A DNA stretch of 58,029 bases from an uncultured Anaerotignum sp. (GTDB taxonomy: Bacteria > Bacillota > Clostridia > Lachnospirales > Anaerotignaceae), in NCBI GenBank assembly GCA_910578425.1, contig CAJTQX010000014.1:1-58029 (forward strand), written 5' to 3'. The position numbers were made by a program, and so were the translations under genes. Under the pieces are notes generated by a model that was not told the DNA's origin, ran no database searches, and saw only the letters and a program-made list of their open reading frames with translations. This document shows, one piece after another, positions 35,469-43,593 of this stretch. How positions within the stretch are numbered: the stretch's first letter is position 1; the number at the start of each line of letters is the position of its first letter.

Positions 35469-36892
35469 AATTACGGAATTTTTTCGCCCTTTTTTTAAGC
35501 CTTGTACTGCTGATGGGTCTGAACGGCTGTGCTCCCGGTGCGGACAGCTCCAGCGCGCTGATTACAGTCAAACTGAAAAAAACGCAGGAATTGAATGCCC
35601 GCGCTGCTGCCTACTGGGCAGAATCAAAAAATCCGCAGCAGGTTGGAGAGCCCGTTTCTGTTGTGGAATATGCCGCACCGTTTTCCTATGGTCTGCAATA
35701 TCCCAAAACAGGCTATCAAAGTGTTGACGATATGATCGCACAGGCTGTGGCAGAACGCCGCGCCGCGTTTGACAAAAAATATCTCCTGCCGGAGAATTTA
35801 CCTGAAAGCGGAAAACCTTCCGCTGATACCGCGCTGTTTCTGCGGTACGAAACGTATCTTACAGAGGACGGCAATCTGAGCCTTGTGCTGTTCGAGCGGG
35901 AGGAACCGGTGAACGCCGCTCCTGTGACACAACTGCGTATCCTCCACTATGACCTTGCGGCAGGCACTGCACAAAAGCCTGAAGATTTGATGTGGGAGCG
36001 TTTCAGAGAGAATGCCTCCGCCTACACGCAGAGATATTTTCTGGAAACAGAGCCGTACAAAAAGGGGCTGTTTGGGGATTACACAAAAACGCTTGCTTCG
36101 GACAGCGGAACGTTTGACCGTTTTGCCCTGACGGACAACGGCGTGTTGTTCTACTTTGATCCCTACCTGCTGTTCCCCGGCAGCTACGGACTTGTACGCC
36201 TGACAATCCCCTATGAGGATATGCGGGCAAAAGCCGCGCCTTCCAGACCTTCTCCGGATACAGCCGCGCCTGACCTTGAAAAGCCAATGGTCGCCCTGAC
36301 ATTCGACGATGGGCCAAACCCGAAAAACACAAACGCAATTTTGGATACATTGGAGGAATACGGCGTTGTCGCAACGTTTTTTGATTTAGGCAGCCTTGTA
36401 GAGCGGTATCCTGCCGTTGCCCAGCGGGAGCTTGCGCTGGGCTGCGAAGTCGGCAGCCATTCCTACAGTCATAAGGATTTCAAAAAGCTGTCCAACGCGG
36501 AAATTTCCAATGATGTCAAGGCTGTGTCGCGCGCTTTCCAGAACGCCATTGGACAGGAACCCACATTGTTCCGCCCGCCCTATGGCAACACAAACCAACG
36601 TGTAAACGGCCAGATTCCCATGCCGCTTGTGCTGTGGTCTGTAGATACCCTGGACTGGAAGAGCCGGAATGCCGCCTCTGTTATGGCGGCTGTCAAAAAG
36701 GCCGGAAACCTTGACGGAAAAGTCATACTCATGCACGGGATTTATGAATCCAGCGCGGAAGCAACGGCTCAGCTTGTGCCTTACCTGCTGGAGGAGGGCT
36801 ATCAGCTCGTAACTGTTTCCCAGCTAATCGAAACGAAATACGGCGAAACACCACAGCCCAGCAAATTGTATGGATACGATTATTTTCAATAA
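35465..36892 (+). CDS. Polysaccharide deacetylase lipoprotein with an N-terminal RsiV-like domain
   Basis: A 475-residue secreted protein. A lipoprotein signal ends in LNGC (Cys 22). Residues about 60-260 look like the DUF3298/RsiV-type domain seen before some NodB domains. The NodB deacetylase follows: TFDDGPNP (metal Asp), HSYSHKDF (metal His pair), RPPYGN, DTLDW and LMHGIY, the full set of five motifs. It probably removes acetyl groups from peptidoglycan. Its ATG overlaps the ferredoxin gene stop. A half copy of the MITE begins six bases after its stop. Confidence 0.92.
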   Translation: MKLRNFFALFLSLVLLMGLNGCAPGADSSSALITVKLKKTQELNARAAAYWAESKNPQQVGEPVSVVEYAAPFSYGLQYPKTGYQSVDDMIAQAVAERRAAFDKKYLLPENLPESGKPSADTALFLRYETYLTEDGNLSLVLFEREEPVNAAPVTQLRILHYDLAAGTAQKPEDLMWERFRENASAYTQRYFLETEPYKKGLFGDYTKTLASDSGTFDRFALTDNGVLFYFDPYLLFPGSYGLVRLTIPYEDMRAKAAPSRPSPDTAAPDLEKPMVALTFDDGPNPKNTNAILDTLEEYGVVATFFDLGSLVERYPAVAQRELALGCEVGSHSYSHKDFKKLSNAEISNDVKAVSRAFQNAIGQEPTLFRPPYGNTNQRVNGQIPMPLVLWSVDTLDWKSRNAASVMAAVKKAGNLDGKVILMHGIYESSAEATAQLVPYLLEEGYQLVTVSQLIETKYGETPQPSKLYGYDYFQ

Positions 36893-36898
36893 CTGTTC

Positions 36899-37000
36899 GG
36901 CAGGCGTTATAGATAACACCGGACGCCGCAAGCAGCAGAAACGAAAAAACCGACAAAATTTGCCGGAACGGTGTGTGCAGACACTTGTGCTGACACTGCC
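36899..37000 (+). repeat. Truncated copy of the TA-flanked MITE
   Basis: Its right half closely matches 37998-38061: AACGAAAAA(A/G)CCGACAA, then ATTTGCCGGAA and GTGTGCAGACACTTGTG, ending GACACTGCC. The left end and the TA flank are missing. It ends eight bases before the AGGAGA that serves the next gene. Confidence 0.75.
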
Positions 37001-37019
37001 TGGAAAGGAGACATGAAAA

Positions 37020-37433
37020 ATGCCTGAAAATGCACCTGAAAGCGAAGAATTAGAAGCCCTGCTTGGGAGTCCCCTGTTCGCTGTCTGGAATAGTCTTTGC
37101 GACGCTATTGAAGAAAAGTACGATATGGAACAGCTTTGGGGCAGCGGCGGCAAGGCGTGGGTTTATGAATATAAATACCGCCGTGGCGGCAAAACACTGT
37201 GCGCACTGTATGCAAAGGAAAACTGCATCGGCTTTCTCGTGATTTTTGGGAAAGCCGAGCGGGAGAAATTTGAAGCCGCCAGAGAGATGTACCCCGAAAG
37301 CATACAAAAATTTTATGACGAAGCAACAACGTATCATGATGGGAAATGGATTATGTTCCAGCCAGAAGATACCTCCCTGTTTGATGACTTTATCAATCTG
37401 CTTGCCCTCAAGCGCAGGCCAAACAGAAAATAA
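37020..37433 (+). CDS. DUF3788 family protein
   Basis: A 137-residue cytoplasmic protein with the DUF3788 pattern: LGSPLFAVWNSLCDAIEEKY, then WVYEYKYRRGGKTLCALYAK, FLVIFGKAEREKFE and a final TYHDGKWIMF. The function of the family is unknown. GGAAAGGAGACATGAAAA precedes the ATG, with the half-MITE just upstream, so the element may supply part of the leader. Confidence 0.8.
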   Translation: MPENAPESEELEALLGSPLFAVWNSLCDAIEEKYDMEQLWGSGGKAWVYEYKYRRGGKTLCALYAKENCIGFLVIFGKAEREKFEAAREMYPESIQKFYDEATTYHDGKWIMFQPEDTSLFDDFINLLALKRRPNRK

Positions 37434-37496
37434 AATACAGAAAAAGCAGATGCCGCAGGAATATTGCCGCTGGCCATACTTTAGGAGGTATTCCAA

Positions 37497-39092
37497 ATGG
37501 ACTTCATTACAATTTTTCAAGCACTTCTCCGCCGAGGTATCCCCGCTTTCATCGGCGGCATTGCATTTTTTTTGCTTTTCACAGCAGTTTATCAGATTTA
37601 CAGGAAGGCACTTCATGGGCAAAAAAACATTGACCAAAGTACAAATAATCAGCGCAGTTCTTTTATGCTGTTGGCTGATTCTTGTGGTTGGGCTAACTTT
37701 ATTGAGCCGTGGTTCTAATTTCACAGGTTCGCTCAATATTGATTTCTTCAGCAGCTATATGAGCGCGTGGAATAATTGGTCTGTCAGCGAATTGCAGCTT
37801 ATCATCTTCAATATGCTTATGTTCGCCCCGCTTGGGTTCTTGCTGCCGCTGCTGTGGAAAAGAGCAGAAAAACTGTGGGTCATATTAACCGTTTCTTTAG
37901 ATAGTGTCGTCATGAGTCATGCATACGTATTTTCGAGCATAATTTTGTCGGATTTTAGGCAAAAATTCGCAGGCGTACTTGTGGTACGGCAAGAATTTTT
38001 AACGAAAAAGCCGACAAAATTTGCCGGAAAGGCGTGTGCAGACACTTGTGACGACACTGCCTAAGTCTGACTGCTTTTATCGAGGTAACCCAGCTTCTTA
38101 CAGGAACCGGTATTTTTGAATTGGACGACTTATTCCATAATCTGGTTGGCAGTCTTTTTGGTTATTTCTGCATTATGGCAATTCTTACTTCAATCAATGA
38201 AAAAGCCATTCGATTTGCACCGGTTGCCAGAGCCCTATTGATACCTTGTGTCATCAGTCTGACGCTGGGAATCATGTTCTATGCTTATAACCATCAGCTC
38301 TATGGAAATATGAGTATTCTGCCCGCAGTTAAGCAGGATATGTCTGCAATACAAATTGTGAAAGAATGGGAGCCATCTGAACAGAGTACTGCCTGCGCAG
38401 TTTATAAAAACAAATATGCGGAAGATGAATCTTATATCCAAAGTATTAAATCAGAATTGGCAGAATTAGAAAACTTAACCTTTTCTAATTCCACTCGTCG
38501 GGAAGATGAAAATTGGGGATTTACTGGAACGGACTCAAACGGAACTGCTGTTCAGATCCTCTTTTTCTTTCGTACAGGAGAATGGAATTACACCTCTTTT
38601 GCAGTAAATACGCTCCAACTGACGGAGGAAACTGCCGTACAATTCAGAAGCCGTTATGAAAACTGGATGAAAGGGCTTGGCCTGCTCCCCGAAAATACGG
38701 AATTTTCCATTCAGAATGGGGATACCCTGCGGTGGGATGCTGTCCCAGCCGAAAATGTATCCAAAGGATCTGAAGCATTTCAACAGGGCTCTGTTATGAT
38801 GCAGTTTGATGAATCCGGCAAATTAAGCAGTTTTTTATACCAAATGAACTGGAATGAGTATATTGCAGATGAAAATATTATTTCTGAAAGTGAAGCGTAT
38901 GCACAAGTGGAGCAGGGAAACTTTGAACAATATATTCCTTTCCAGCCTGAAGATACGCTGTATGTCAACCAATGTGAACTAATCTATCTCTACGATACGA
39001 AAGGATTTTATCAGCCAGTATATCAGTTTGGCGGATATGTTAACAATAACGAAAATTCGTGGATTTGCCAGATTCCTGCCATAGCAATATAG
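37497..39092 (+). pseudogene. VanZ-like membrane protein gene, broken twice
   Basis: The gene starts at 37497 after AGGAGG (MDFITIFQALLRRGIPAFIG..). A run of seven A (37621-37627) shifts the frame; six A would give RKALHGQKTLTKVQII in one frame. The VanZ core follows (FNMLMFAPLGFLLPLL), then a 162-base MITE at 37900-38061 cuts it. Removing the MITE and one TA restores TVSLSLTAFIEVTQLL and GTGIFELDDLFHNLVG, the normal VanZ continuation. A domain of about 260 residues after the last helix ends at 39092. The MITE brings an in-frame TAA and changes frame, so no full protein is possible. Confidence 0.85.
37900..38061. mobile_element. MITE with a TA target duplication
   Basis: A 162-base element bounded by TA (37898-37899 and 38062-38063). 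Terminal inverted repeats are GATAGTGTCGTCATGAG and GGCAGTGTCGTCACAAG (13 of 17 alike). Inside, AATTTTGTCGG and CCGACAAAATT, with AAAAATTC/GAATTTTT, form one long imperfect hairpin. It encodes nothing. TA duplication fits mobilisation by an IS630/mariner-type transposase, which is not in the window. Confidence 0.88.
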
Positions 39093-39224
39093 AAGCAAAG
39101 GCAGATCAGCTAACTGCATTCCCAGGATTACCTCAAAGAAACGCATTCTCTGCCAAATGGCGCAGGACTGCTTCAAGTCAGAGCTGCTGGCAAATGCTTT
39201 CTGAAAAAGCTGCGCAAAAAAATG

Positions 39225-39326
39225 TCATTGGTTTCTAAAGGGCAAAGCCAATTTTTTCAGGCTTTGCCCTTTGTTTTTCCGTAACTGACGGTTGAAACTC
39301 TCAATGGCGTTTGTGGTATCCATCAG
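39225..39326 (-). pseudogene. IS256-family transposase remnant
   Basis: The reverse strand reads MDTTNAIESFNRQLRKNKG, the conserved near-C-terminal motif of IS256/mutator transposases, then loses similarity and hits a stop at 39225. Only about 34 codons remain. It directly abuts a full family 2 repeat. The gap from 39093 to 39224 holds nothing I can name. Confidence 0.65.
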
Positions 39327-39331
39327 CCTTC

Positions 39332-39498
39332 GGGCAGAGGCCGCTTGCGTTAAGAAAATAAATTTTTCCCCGATTGCTTTCTTAAGTCAAACGCTGACGG
39401 CAGCTGCCTGAGAAAATTTCATCCAAAATGGAAACCGCTCTGAAAAATCTTGCCTTTTCAGGCATCTCAAAAAATGAAATTTTCTTATAGCTGCGCCC
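39332..39498 (-). repeat. Two-stem-loop intergenic repeat, family 2 full copy C
   Basis: Reverse orientation. Read on the reverse strand: GGGCGCAGCTATAAGAAAAT, the CTGAAAAGG..TTTTTCAG inner hairpin, GAAATTTTCTCAGGCAGCTG, then GTTTGACTTAAGAAA and a degenerate right stem ending in GGCCTCTGCCC. It lies downstream of the ABC ATPase gene and beside the IS256 remnant. Confidence 0.8.
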
Positions 39499-39547
39499 AT
39501 AACTTCTGAATGCCTGAAATCAGCGGTATCTGTCTTTCCACAAATTT

Positions 39548-40321
39548 TTAATTTCCGCATTCAATACTGATTTCTGTGAAGATTTCCAAAATATCCTCCA
39601 CCCTCACACATCTCTTGTCTTCCCCCGCCTTATCCAGCACAATACCGCCCTTATCCATCATGATAAGCCGTGTGCCATACTCCGCCGCATAGCGCAGATT
39701 ATGCGTTACCATCATCGCTGTCAGCTTTTTTTCCCGAACAACCTTATCCGTCAGCATCATGATCGTTTCCGCTGTTTTCGGGTCAAGTGCGGCAGTATGC
39801 TCATCCAGGATCAGAAATTCGATTGGCGTCAAGGTAGACATAATCAAAGCCGCCGCCTGTCTTTGTCCGCCGGAAAGCGAACCCAGCTTCACATGCATTT
39901 TATCCTCCAGCCCAAGCCCAAGGATGGAAAGCTGCTCCTTATAATAGTTCTCCCGCGTTTTATTTATGCCGCGGCTCAGCCCAAATATGCCGCCTTTATG
40001 ATCCGCAAGGGACATATTTTCCAGCATCGTCAGATTTGGGCAGGTGCCCATAGAAGGGTCCTGATAAACGCGCCCAATGGTGCGGTAGCGTTGATAATCT
40101 TTCATTTTTGCGATATTTTTCCCGCCAATCAGCACCTCCCCGCCTTCGATGGGGATGCTGCCGCAGATGATATTCAGCATGGAGGTTTTGCCGCTGCCGT
40201 TGCTCCCAACGATTGACACAAATTCCCCATCGTCCACTCTGAGGTTAAATTTATCAAACAGACACATTTCCGTTACTGTGCCGGGATTATAGACCTTTGA
40301 AATGTCCTTCAGTTCAAGCAT
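39548..40321 (-). CDS. ABC transporter ATP-binding protein (TrpXYZ-type)
   Basis: A 257-residue ATPase powering import of the ligand bound by the lipoprotein encoded upstream. Walker A is GSNGSGKTS, the signature LSGGQRQ, Walker B LILDEHTAALDPKT and the switch His in VTHNLRYA. The start at 40321 has AGGTGG upstream and overlaps the permease stop by eight bases. The family partners substrate-binding proteins of the TrpX/TrpY (ABC_sub_bind) kind. A Trp T-box in front of the operon points to tryptophan. Confidence 0.9.
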   Translation of the reverse strand: MLELKDISKVYNPGTVTEMCLFDKFNLRVDDGEFVSIVGSNGSGKTSMLNIICGSIPIEGGEVLIGGKNIAKMKDYQRYRTIGRVYQDPSMGTCPNLTMLENMSLADHKGGIFGLSRGINKTRENYYKEQLSILGLGLEDKMHVKLGSLSGGQRQAAALIMSTLTPIEFLILDEHTAALDPKTAETIMMLTDKVVREKKLTAMMVTHNLRYAAEYGTRLIMMDKGGIVLDKAGEDKRCVRVEDILEIFTEISIECGN

Positions 40322-41201
40322 GCTCCGCACCACCTTTCTGCCTGTTGCCCACAATCAGCACGATCAGGAACAGCACCGCCGTTGCCAGTTTCAGCAGGTT
40401 TGCCGGAAGTCCAAGGCTGATGGCAATTTGGATACAGATTTTGTAGAACACACTGCCCACCAGTACCGCCGTTGTCCCTTTTACAAAGCTCATCTTACGG
40501 AACAGCGTCGTCCCCACAATAACCGTTGCAAGGCCGAATACAACCTGTCCCGTACCCATCGTACTGGAAAATGCCCGCTGTTCCTGACAAACGATACTGC
40601 CGGAAAGCGCGACAAGCGCGTTTGCAATCACAAGTCCGATGATTTTCACAGTACCCTTATCCTTCGCAAGCGTTGTAACCAGCGTACTGTTGTCGCCCAC
40701 CGCACGCAGGAGCAGACCGCTTTTCGTCCGCAGGTACCAGTCCAGAATCAGCTTGAACAGCAGAGCGATGATAAACGAAATGATAAACTTCCGGTACATC
40801 AGGGAAAGCCCGCCTAAAGCCGCCGCAGGGCCTGTGGTAAATACTGTGTCAATCGCCCGTTCAACCGCCAGATTAGACCCTGCAATCTGCAAATTGATGG
40901 AAAACAGGGCAGTCATGGTGATGATGCCCGCCAGAAGGTCGCGCACGCCCAGCTTTACATGGATCACGCCTGTTGCGAGCCCTGCAACTGCGCCTACTGC
41001 AATCGACGCAAGCATTGCAAAATACGGGTTTACGCCGTTTACCAGAAGTACCGCTGTAATCGCCGCACCAAGCGGGAAACTGCCGTCTACTGTCAGGTCT
41101 GGGAAATCCAGAATTTTATATGTAATGTATACGCCGTAGGAAAGCAGGGCGTATATAAAGCCCTGCGTCAGCGTACTGATGAACAAATCTACAAAAGCCA
41201 T
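40314..41201 (-). CDS. ABC transporter permease (TrpXYZ-type)
   Basis: A 295-residue membrane protein with about eight to nine helices, of the branched-chain-permease-like family that goes with TrpX-type binding proteins. The DFPDLTVDGSFPLGAA segment near residue 32 is typical. AGAGG precedes the ATG at 41201. It is the second gene of the operon; a family 1 repeat fills the 227-base gap to the binding-protein gene, which is long for an operon and could set differential expression. Confidence 0.9.
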   Translation of the reverse strand: MAFVDLFISTLTQGFIYALLSYGVYITYKILDFPDLTVDGSFPLGAAITAVLLVNGVNPYFAMLASIAVGAVAGLATGVIHVKLGVRDLLAGIITMTALFSINLQIAGSNLAVERAIDTVFTTGPAAALGGLSLMYRKFIISFIIALLFKLILDWYLRTKSGLLLRAVGDNSTLVTTLAKDKGTVKIIGLVIANALVALSGSIVCQEQRAFSSTMGTGQVVFGLATVIVGTTLFRKMSFVKGTTAVLVGSVFYKICIQIAISLGLPANLLKLATAVLFLIVLIVGNRQKGGAEHA

Positions 41202-41230
41202 CGTTCCAACCTCTGCCTTTCTTTTTAATA

Positions 41231-41424
41231 TCGTAGGACTCTGTCCCACACCCTGCAAGGGATTTCAGTCTTCGCTCCGCTCCGGTCGGCGCAAAACGAG
41301 TGTCCACCGGACACTCTGCGCCCCCTGACTCGTTTTCCGCCACGCACAGCGTGGCGGGATATAAAGTTTGGGGGCAAGCCCTTTTCAAAGGGCTTATGGG
41401 GTTTGGGGCAAAGCCCCACGGTCT
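41231..41424. repeat. GC-rich intergenic repeat, family 1 copy c
   Basis: Begins GGACTCTGTCCCACACCCTG and ends GGGGCAAAGCCCCACGGTC. It contains AAGCCCTTTTCAAAGGGCTT and CGCCACGCACAGCGTGGCG hairpins. It lies within the trp transporter operon and could attenuate transcription between the binding protein and the permease. Confidence 0.65.
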
Positions 41425-41428
41425 TTTT

Positions 41429-42424
41429 TTACTCCCCTGCTACGTCAACCGCGTTTTCGTCCAGCTCAGCCGAAACGCCCAAATCGGACATTACACTGGA
41501 ATTGAAGTAGATTTCATATTCCGTAACCGTTTCATACGGCATTTCCTCTGCTGTAGCTTCGCCCCGCAGAATCTTCGCCGCCATCGCGCCTGTCTGTTTG
41601 CCCAGCGCGACATATTCAATACCCGCAGACGCGATACAGCCAATCTTCACCTGTTCAATTTCGCTGCCGTATACGGGAATACCCGCGTCATTCGTCTTTT
41701 CCAGTATGGAGGGCAGTACGCCCACTACCGTATTGTCCGTCAGATTCGTAAAGCAGTCCACTTTTTTTGAAATCAGCGTATCCGCCGCCTGTATTACCTC
41801 TGCCTGCTGCATTACGCCAAGTGCCTCAATGGTAAAACCATAATCCGCGCCCTTCGCCTGATACTCCTCTACTGCGGAAACAGAATTTGGCTCACTTGTG
41901 GTATACAGAATACCAATTGTCTTTGCCTCCGGCTGCATCTTCCGGATCAGTTGGAGCTGTGCCTCAATCGGCAGCTTGTCGCTCGTTCCGGTGATATTGC
42001 CGCTGTCCAGCTTCGCCTTTACAGGGTCTGTAATCGCCGTAAAGATAACAGGGATATTCTTATCCTCTGCCGCCGCGTAACAAGCCGTAGCGGAGTTTGT
42101 CGCAATGCCGCACATCAGGGCAACATTATTCGAGGAAAAATTCTGCGCGATCTGTGTCGCAATCGTATCGTCAAATCCGGCGTTCTGGTAGTCAATCCTG
42201 TAATCCACACCTTCCACAAGGCCGCTTTCCTCCAGCCCAAGCAGGAAGCCTTCCCGGCAGTTGTCCAAAGACGCGTGCTGGCCATACTGGGAAATCCCAA
42301 TTACAGGGATATCTCCGCTGGCCTGTTCCCCATCGCCCTGTGGTGCGGAATTTCCACCGCAGCCCGCCAGAAGCATTGCCGCCGCCATTGCAAATGCAGT
42401 TGTTTTCGCCATAAATTTTTTCAT
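41429..42424 (-). CDS. ABC transporter substrate-binding lipoprotein (TrpX-like)
   Basis: A 331-residue lipoprotein; the signal ends in LLAGC (Cys 22). The mature part (IPVIGISQYGQHASLDNCRE, NVALMCGIATNSATA, TKTIGILYTT-like KTIGILYTTSEPNS, VGVLPSILEKTNDAGIPVYG) is the ABC_sub_bind family that includes the predicted tryptophan-binding protein TrpX. AGGAGAGG precedes the ATG at 42424. It is first in the operon after a Trp T-box, and a short family 2 repeat lies between that T-box and the start. Ligand is inferred from the T-box specifier. Confidence 0.9.
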   Translation of the reverse strand: MKKFMAKTTAFAMAAAMLLAGCGGNSAPQGDGEQASGDIPVIGISQYGQHASLDNCREGFLLGLEESGLVEGVDYRIDYQNAGFDDTIATQIAQNFSSNNVALMCGIATNSATACYAAAEDKNIPVIFTAITDPVKAKLDSGNITGTSDKLPIEAQLQLIRKMQPEAKTIGILYTTSEPNSVSAVEEYQAKGADYGFTIEALGVMQQAEVIQAADTLISKKVDCFTNLTDNTVVGVLPSILEKTNDAGIPVYGSEIEQVKIGCIASAGIEYVALGKQTGAMAAKILRGEATAEEMPYETVTEYEIYFNSSVMSDLGVSAELDENAVDVAGE

Positions 42425-42475
42425 TGTAATCCTCTCCTTTTTCTTTCCCTTTATCGAAATGTCTGGCTGTTTTAT

Positions 42476-42525
42476 GGGCATTGTCATAAGAAAAATCTGT
42501 TTTCCTAAGTCAAGCCGACTTTCGC
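42476..42525 (+). repeat. Family 2 repeat, short form E
   Basis: GGGCATTGTCATAAGAAAAA is followed at once by TCTGTTTTCCTAAGTCAAGC and CGACTTTCGC. This is again the left end of stem 1 joined to the right end of stem 2. It lies in the leader of the Trp transporter operon. Confidence 0.7.
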
Positions 42526-42545
42526 AGCGTACCGTTATTTTTGTG

Positions 42546-42590
42546 AATAAAAAAAGCCTTATCCACATATTTCTATGGGACAAGACTTAA
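42546..42590 (-). terminator. Intrinsic terminator of the Trp T-box
   Basis: On the reverse strand AGTCTTGTCCCA and TGTGGATAAGGCT pair with wobbles and are followed by seven T. It lies just after the T-box sequence. Confidence 0.8.
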
Positions 42591-42812
42591 AATCCTGCGG
42601 TACCACCCAAATTGATGAAAAATCATCCGCTCTGTTCCCGTACAGCCATACGGTTCCGTCCTGATAACGGGTACGGATTCCCCGTCGGGTACTACTCGCC
42701 TGCGCTTTCGCCCGCCCTCATAAGTCCATTCACCCTGCTCCGTACTGCCGCGTTCCCACCGTCCGCCGCTCTCTGAAAAGCCGAACTGCAAGGCTACTCC
42801 TCTTAATCACTG
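42551..42812 (-). ncRNA. T-box riboswitch, tryptophan specifier
   Basis: Leader of the ABC transporter operon. On the reverse strand it shows GAGGAGTA (start of stem I), the AGAGA motif in TCAGAGAGCGG, the GGTGGGAAC motif, a specifier loop GAATGGACTTA with UGG (42726-42728) as specifier, and the T-box sequence TTTGGGTGGTACCGC. A terminator follows. UGG codes for tryptophan only, so uncharged tRNA-Trp should switch the transporter on. Confidence 0.92.
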
Positions 42813-42833
42813 GTTTTTCCTTTGGATAATGGT

Positions 42834-42861
42834 ATTATAGCACGCCGCCGGAATTTGTCAA
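42834..42861 (-). promoter_or_regulatory. Promoter of the Trp T-box operon
   Basis: On the reverse strand TTGACA (42856-42861) and TATAAT (42834-42839) with a 16-base spacer. Confidence 0.75.
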
Positions 42862-42937
42862 GCATAAATTTTGTAATATCCTCATTCGCAACTATTGAAA
42901 ATTTCAGCATACCATAACGCTGAATCGAATTTGCAAT

Positions 42938-43144
42938 TTATTTTATCACAATCAATCCACACTTCTCACACCTTTTTGCATCGACGCAATAATATAAAAT
43001 AACATCCTCGTTTCTTTTCAATAGCATTGCCCCTTTGGCATTTCTAGGTTTTCTGACTTTTGATGGTTCCGACAACCATACAATATCCGTAACACTTTCT
43101 ATTGCACCTTTACACATTTCTGTTCCGCAAATAGGGCATTTCAT
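42938..43144 (-). CDS. Small zinc-ribbon protein (PF20097-like)
   Basis: A 68-residue protein with CPICGTEMCKG at the N-terminus and CEKCGLIVIK at the C-terminus, the two halves of a zinc ribbon. It resembles the short PF20097-domain proteins of clostridia. GGAGAG precedes the ATG at 43144. Function unknown. Confidence 0.7.
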   Translation of the reverse strand: MKCPICGTEMCKGAIESVTDIVWLSEPSKVRKPRNAKGAMLLKRNEDVILYYCVDAKRCEKCGLIVIK

Positions 43145-43219
43145 AAGTTCTCTCCTTTTTCACTCTTAGGTTTGACGCTTACCAAATTTTCATACGTCCC
43201 TTTCCCAAAAGGCAGGAAG

Positions 43220-43534
43220 TTATTCCTCCATCCTTTCGATCTTCATGATTACCGGACGCAGCCCATCATTGCAGGAACAGATTGCCACCCCCTTATGCCT
43301 GGGGTCAATCCATGTATCGTCATACCAGCCTTCCGCCCCGTTTGCCAGCGCGAACACATACTGATAAACAGCTTTCCACGCCTCGTCACAGAAACCGTCC
43401 GGCTTTGCATAATCAGAATAAAATATCTGACCTTCCTTCATAAGCGGACAAACAGAAAAGCCAGGAATGCCGTATTCCTTCGCAAGGTCCTCCTGCAAAG
43501 TCGTTTTTAATATTGTAATTTTACATTTTTTCAT
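43220..43534 (-). CDS. TIGR04076 family protein
   Basis: A 104-residue protein with the TIGR04076 layout: an N-terminal CKITILKTTLQEDLA strand, CPLMKEGQIF in the middle, a DGFCDEAWKAVYQYVFALA helix and a late WIDPRHKGVAICSCNDGLRP segment. The function of the family is not known. GGGGAGG precedes the ATG at 43534. It lies 59 bases after the Lon-like protease gene and may be co-transcribed with it. Confidence 0.8.
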   Translation of the reverse strand: MKKCKITILKTTLQEDLAKEYGIPGFSVCPLMKEGQIFYSDYAKPDGFCDEAWKAVYQYVFALANGAEGWYDDTWIDPRHKGVAICSCNDGLRPVIMKIERMEE

Positions 43535-43593
43535 GTTGTTTTCCTCCCCAATGCAGATTTATCATGCAGCCAAAGCAGGGGTTTTCGTCGGCT

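Noticed and set aside
37246..37614. Upstream part of a long plus-strand frame ending in the MITE
   Set aside because: It overlaps the DUF3788 gene out of frame; only the part from about 37628 on encodes VanZ sequence.
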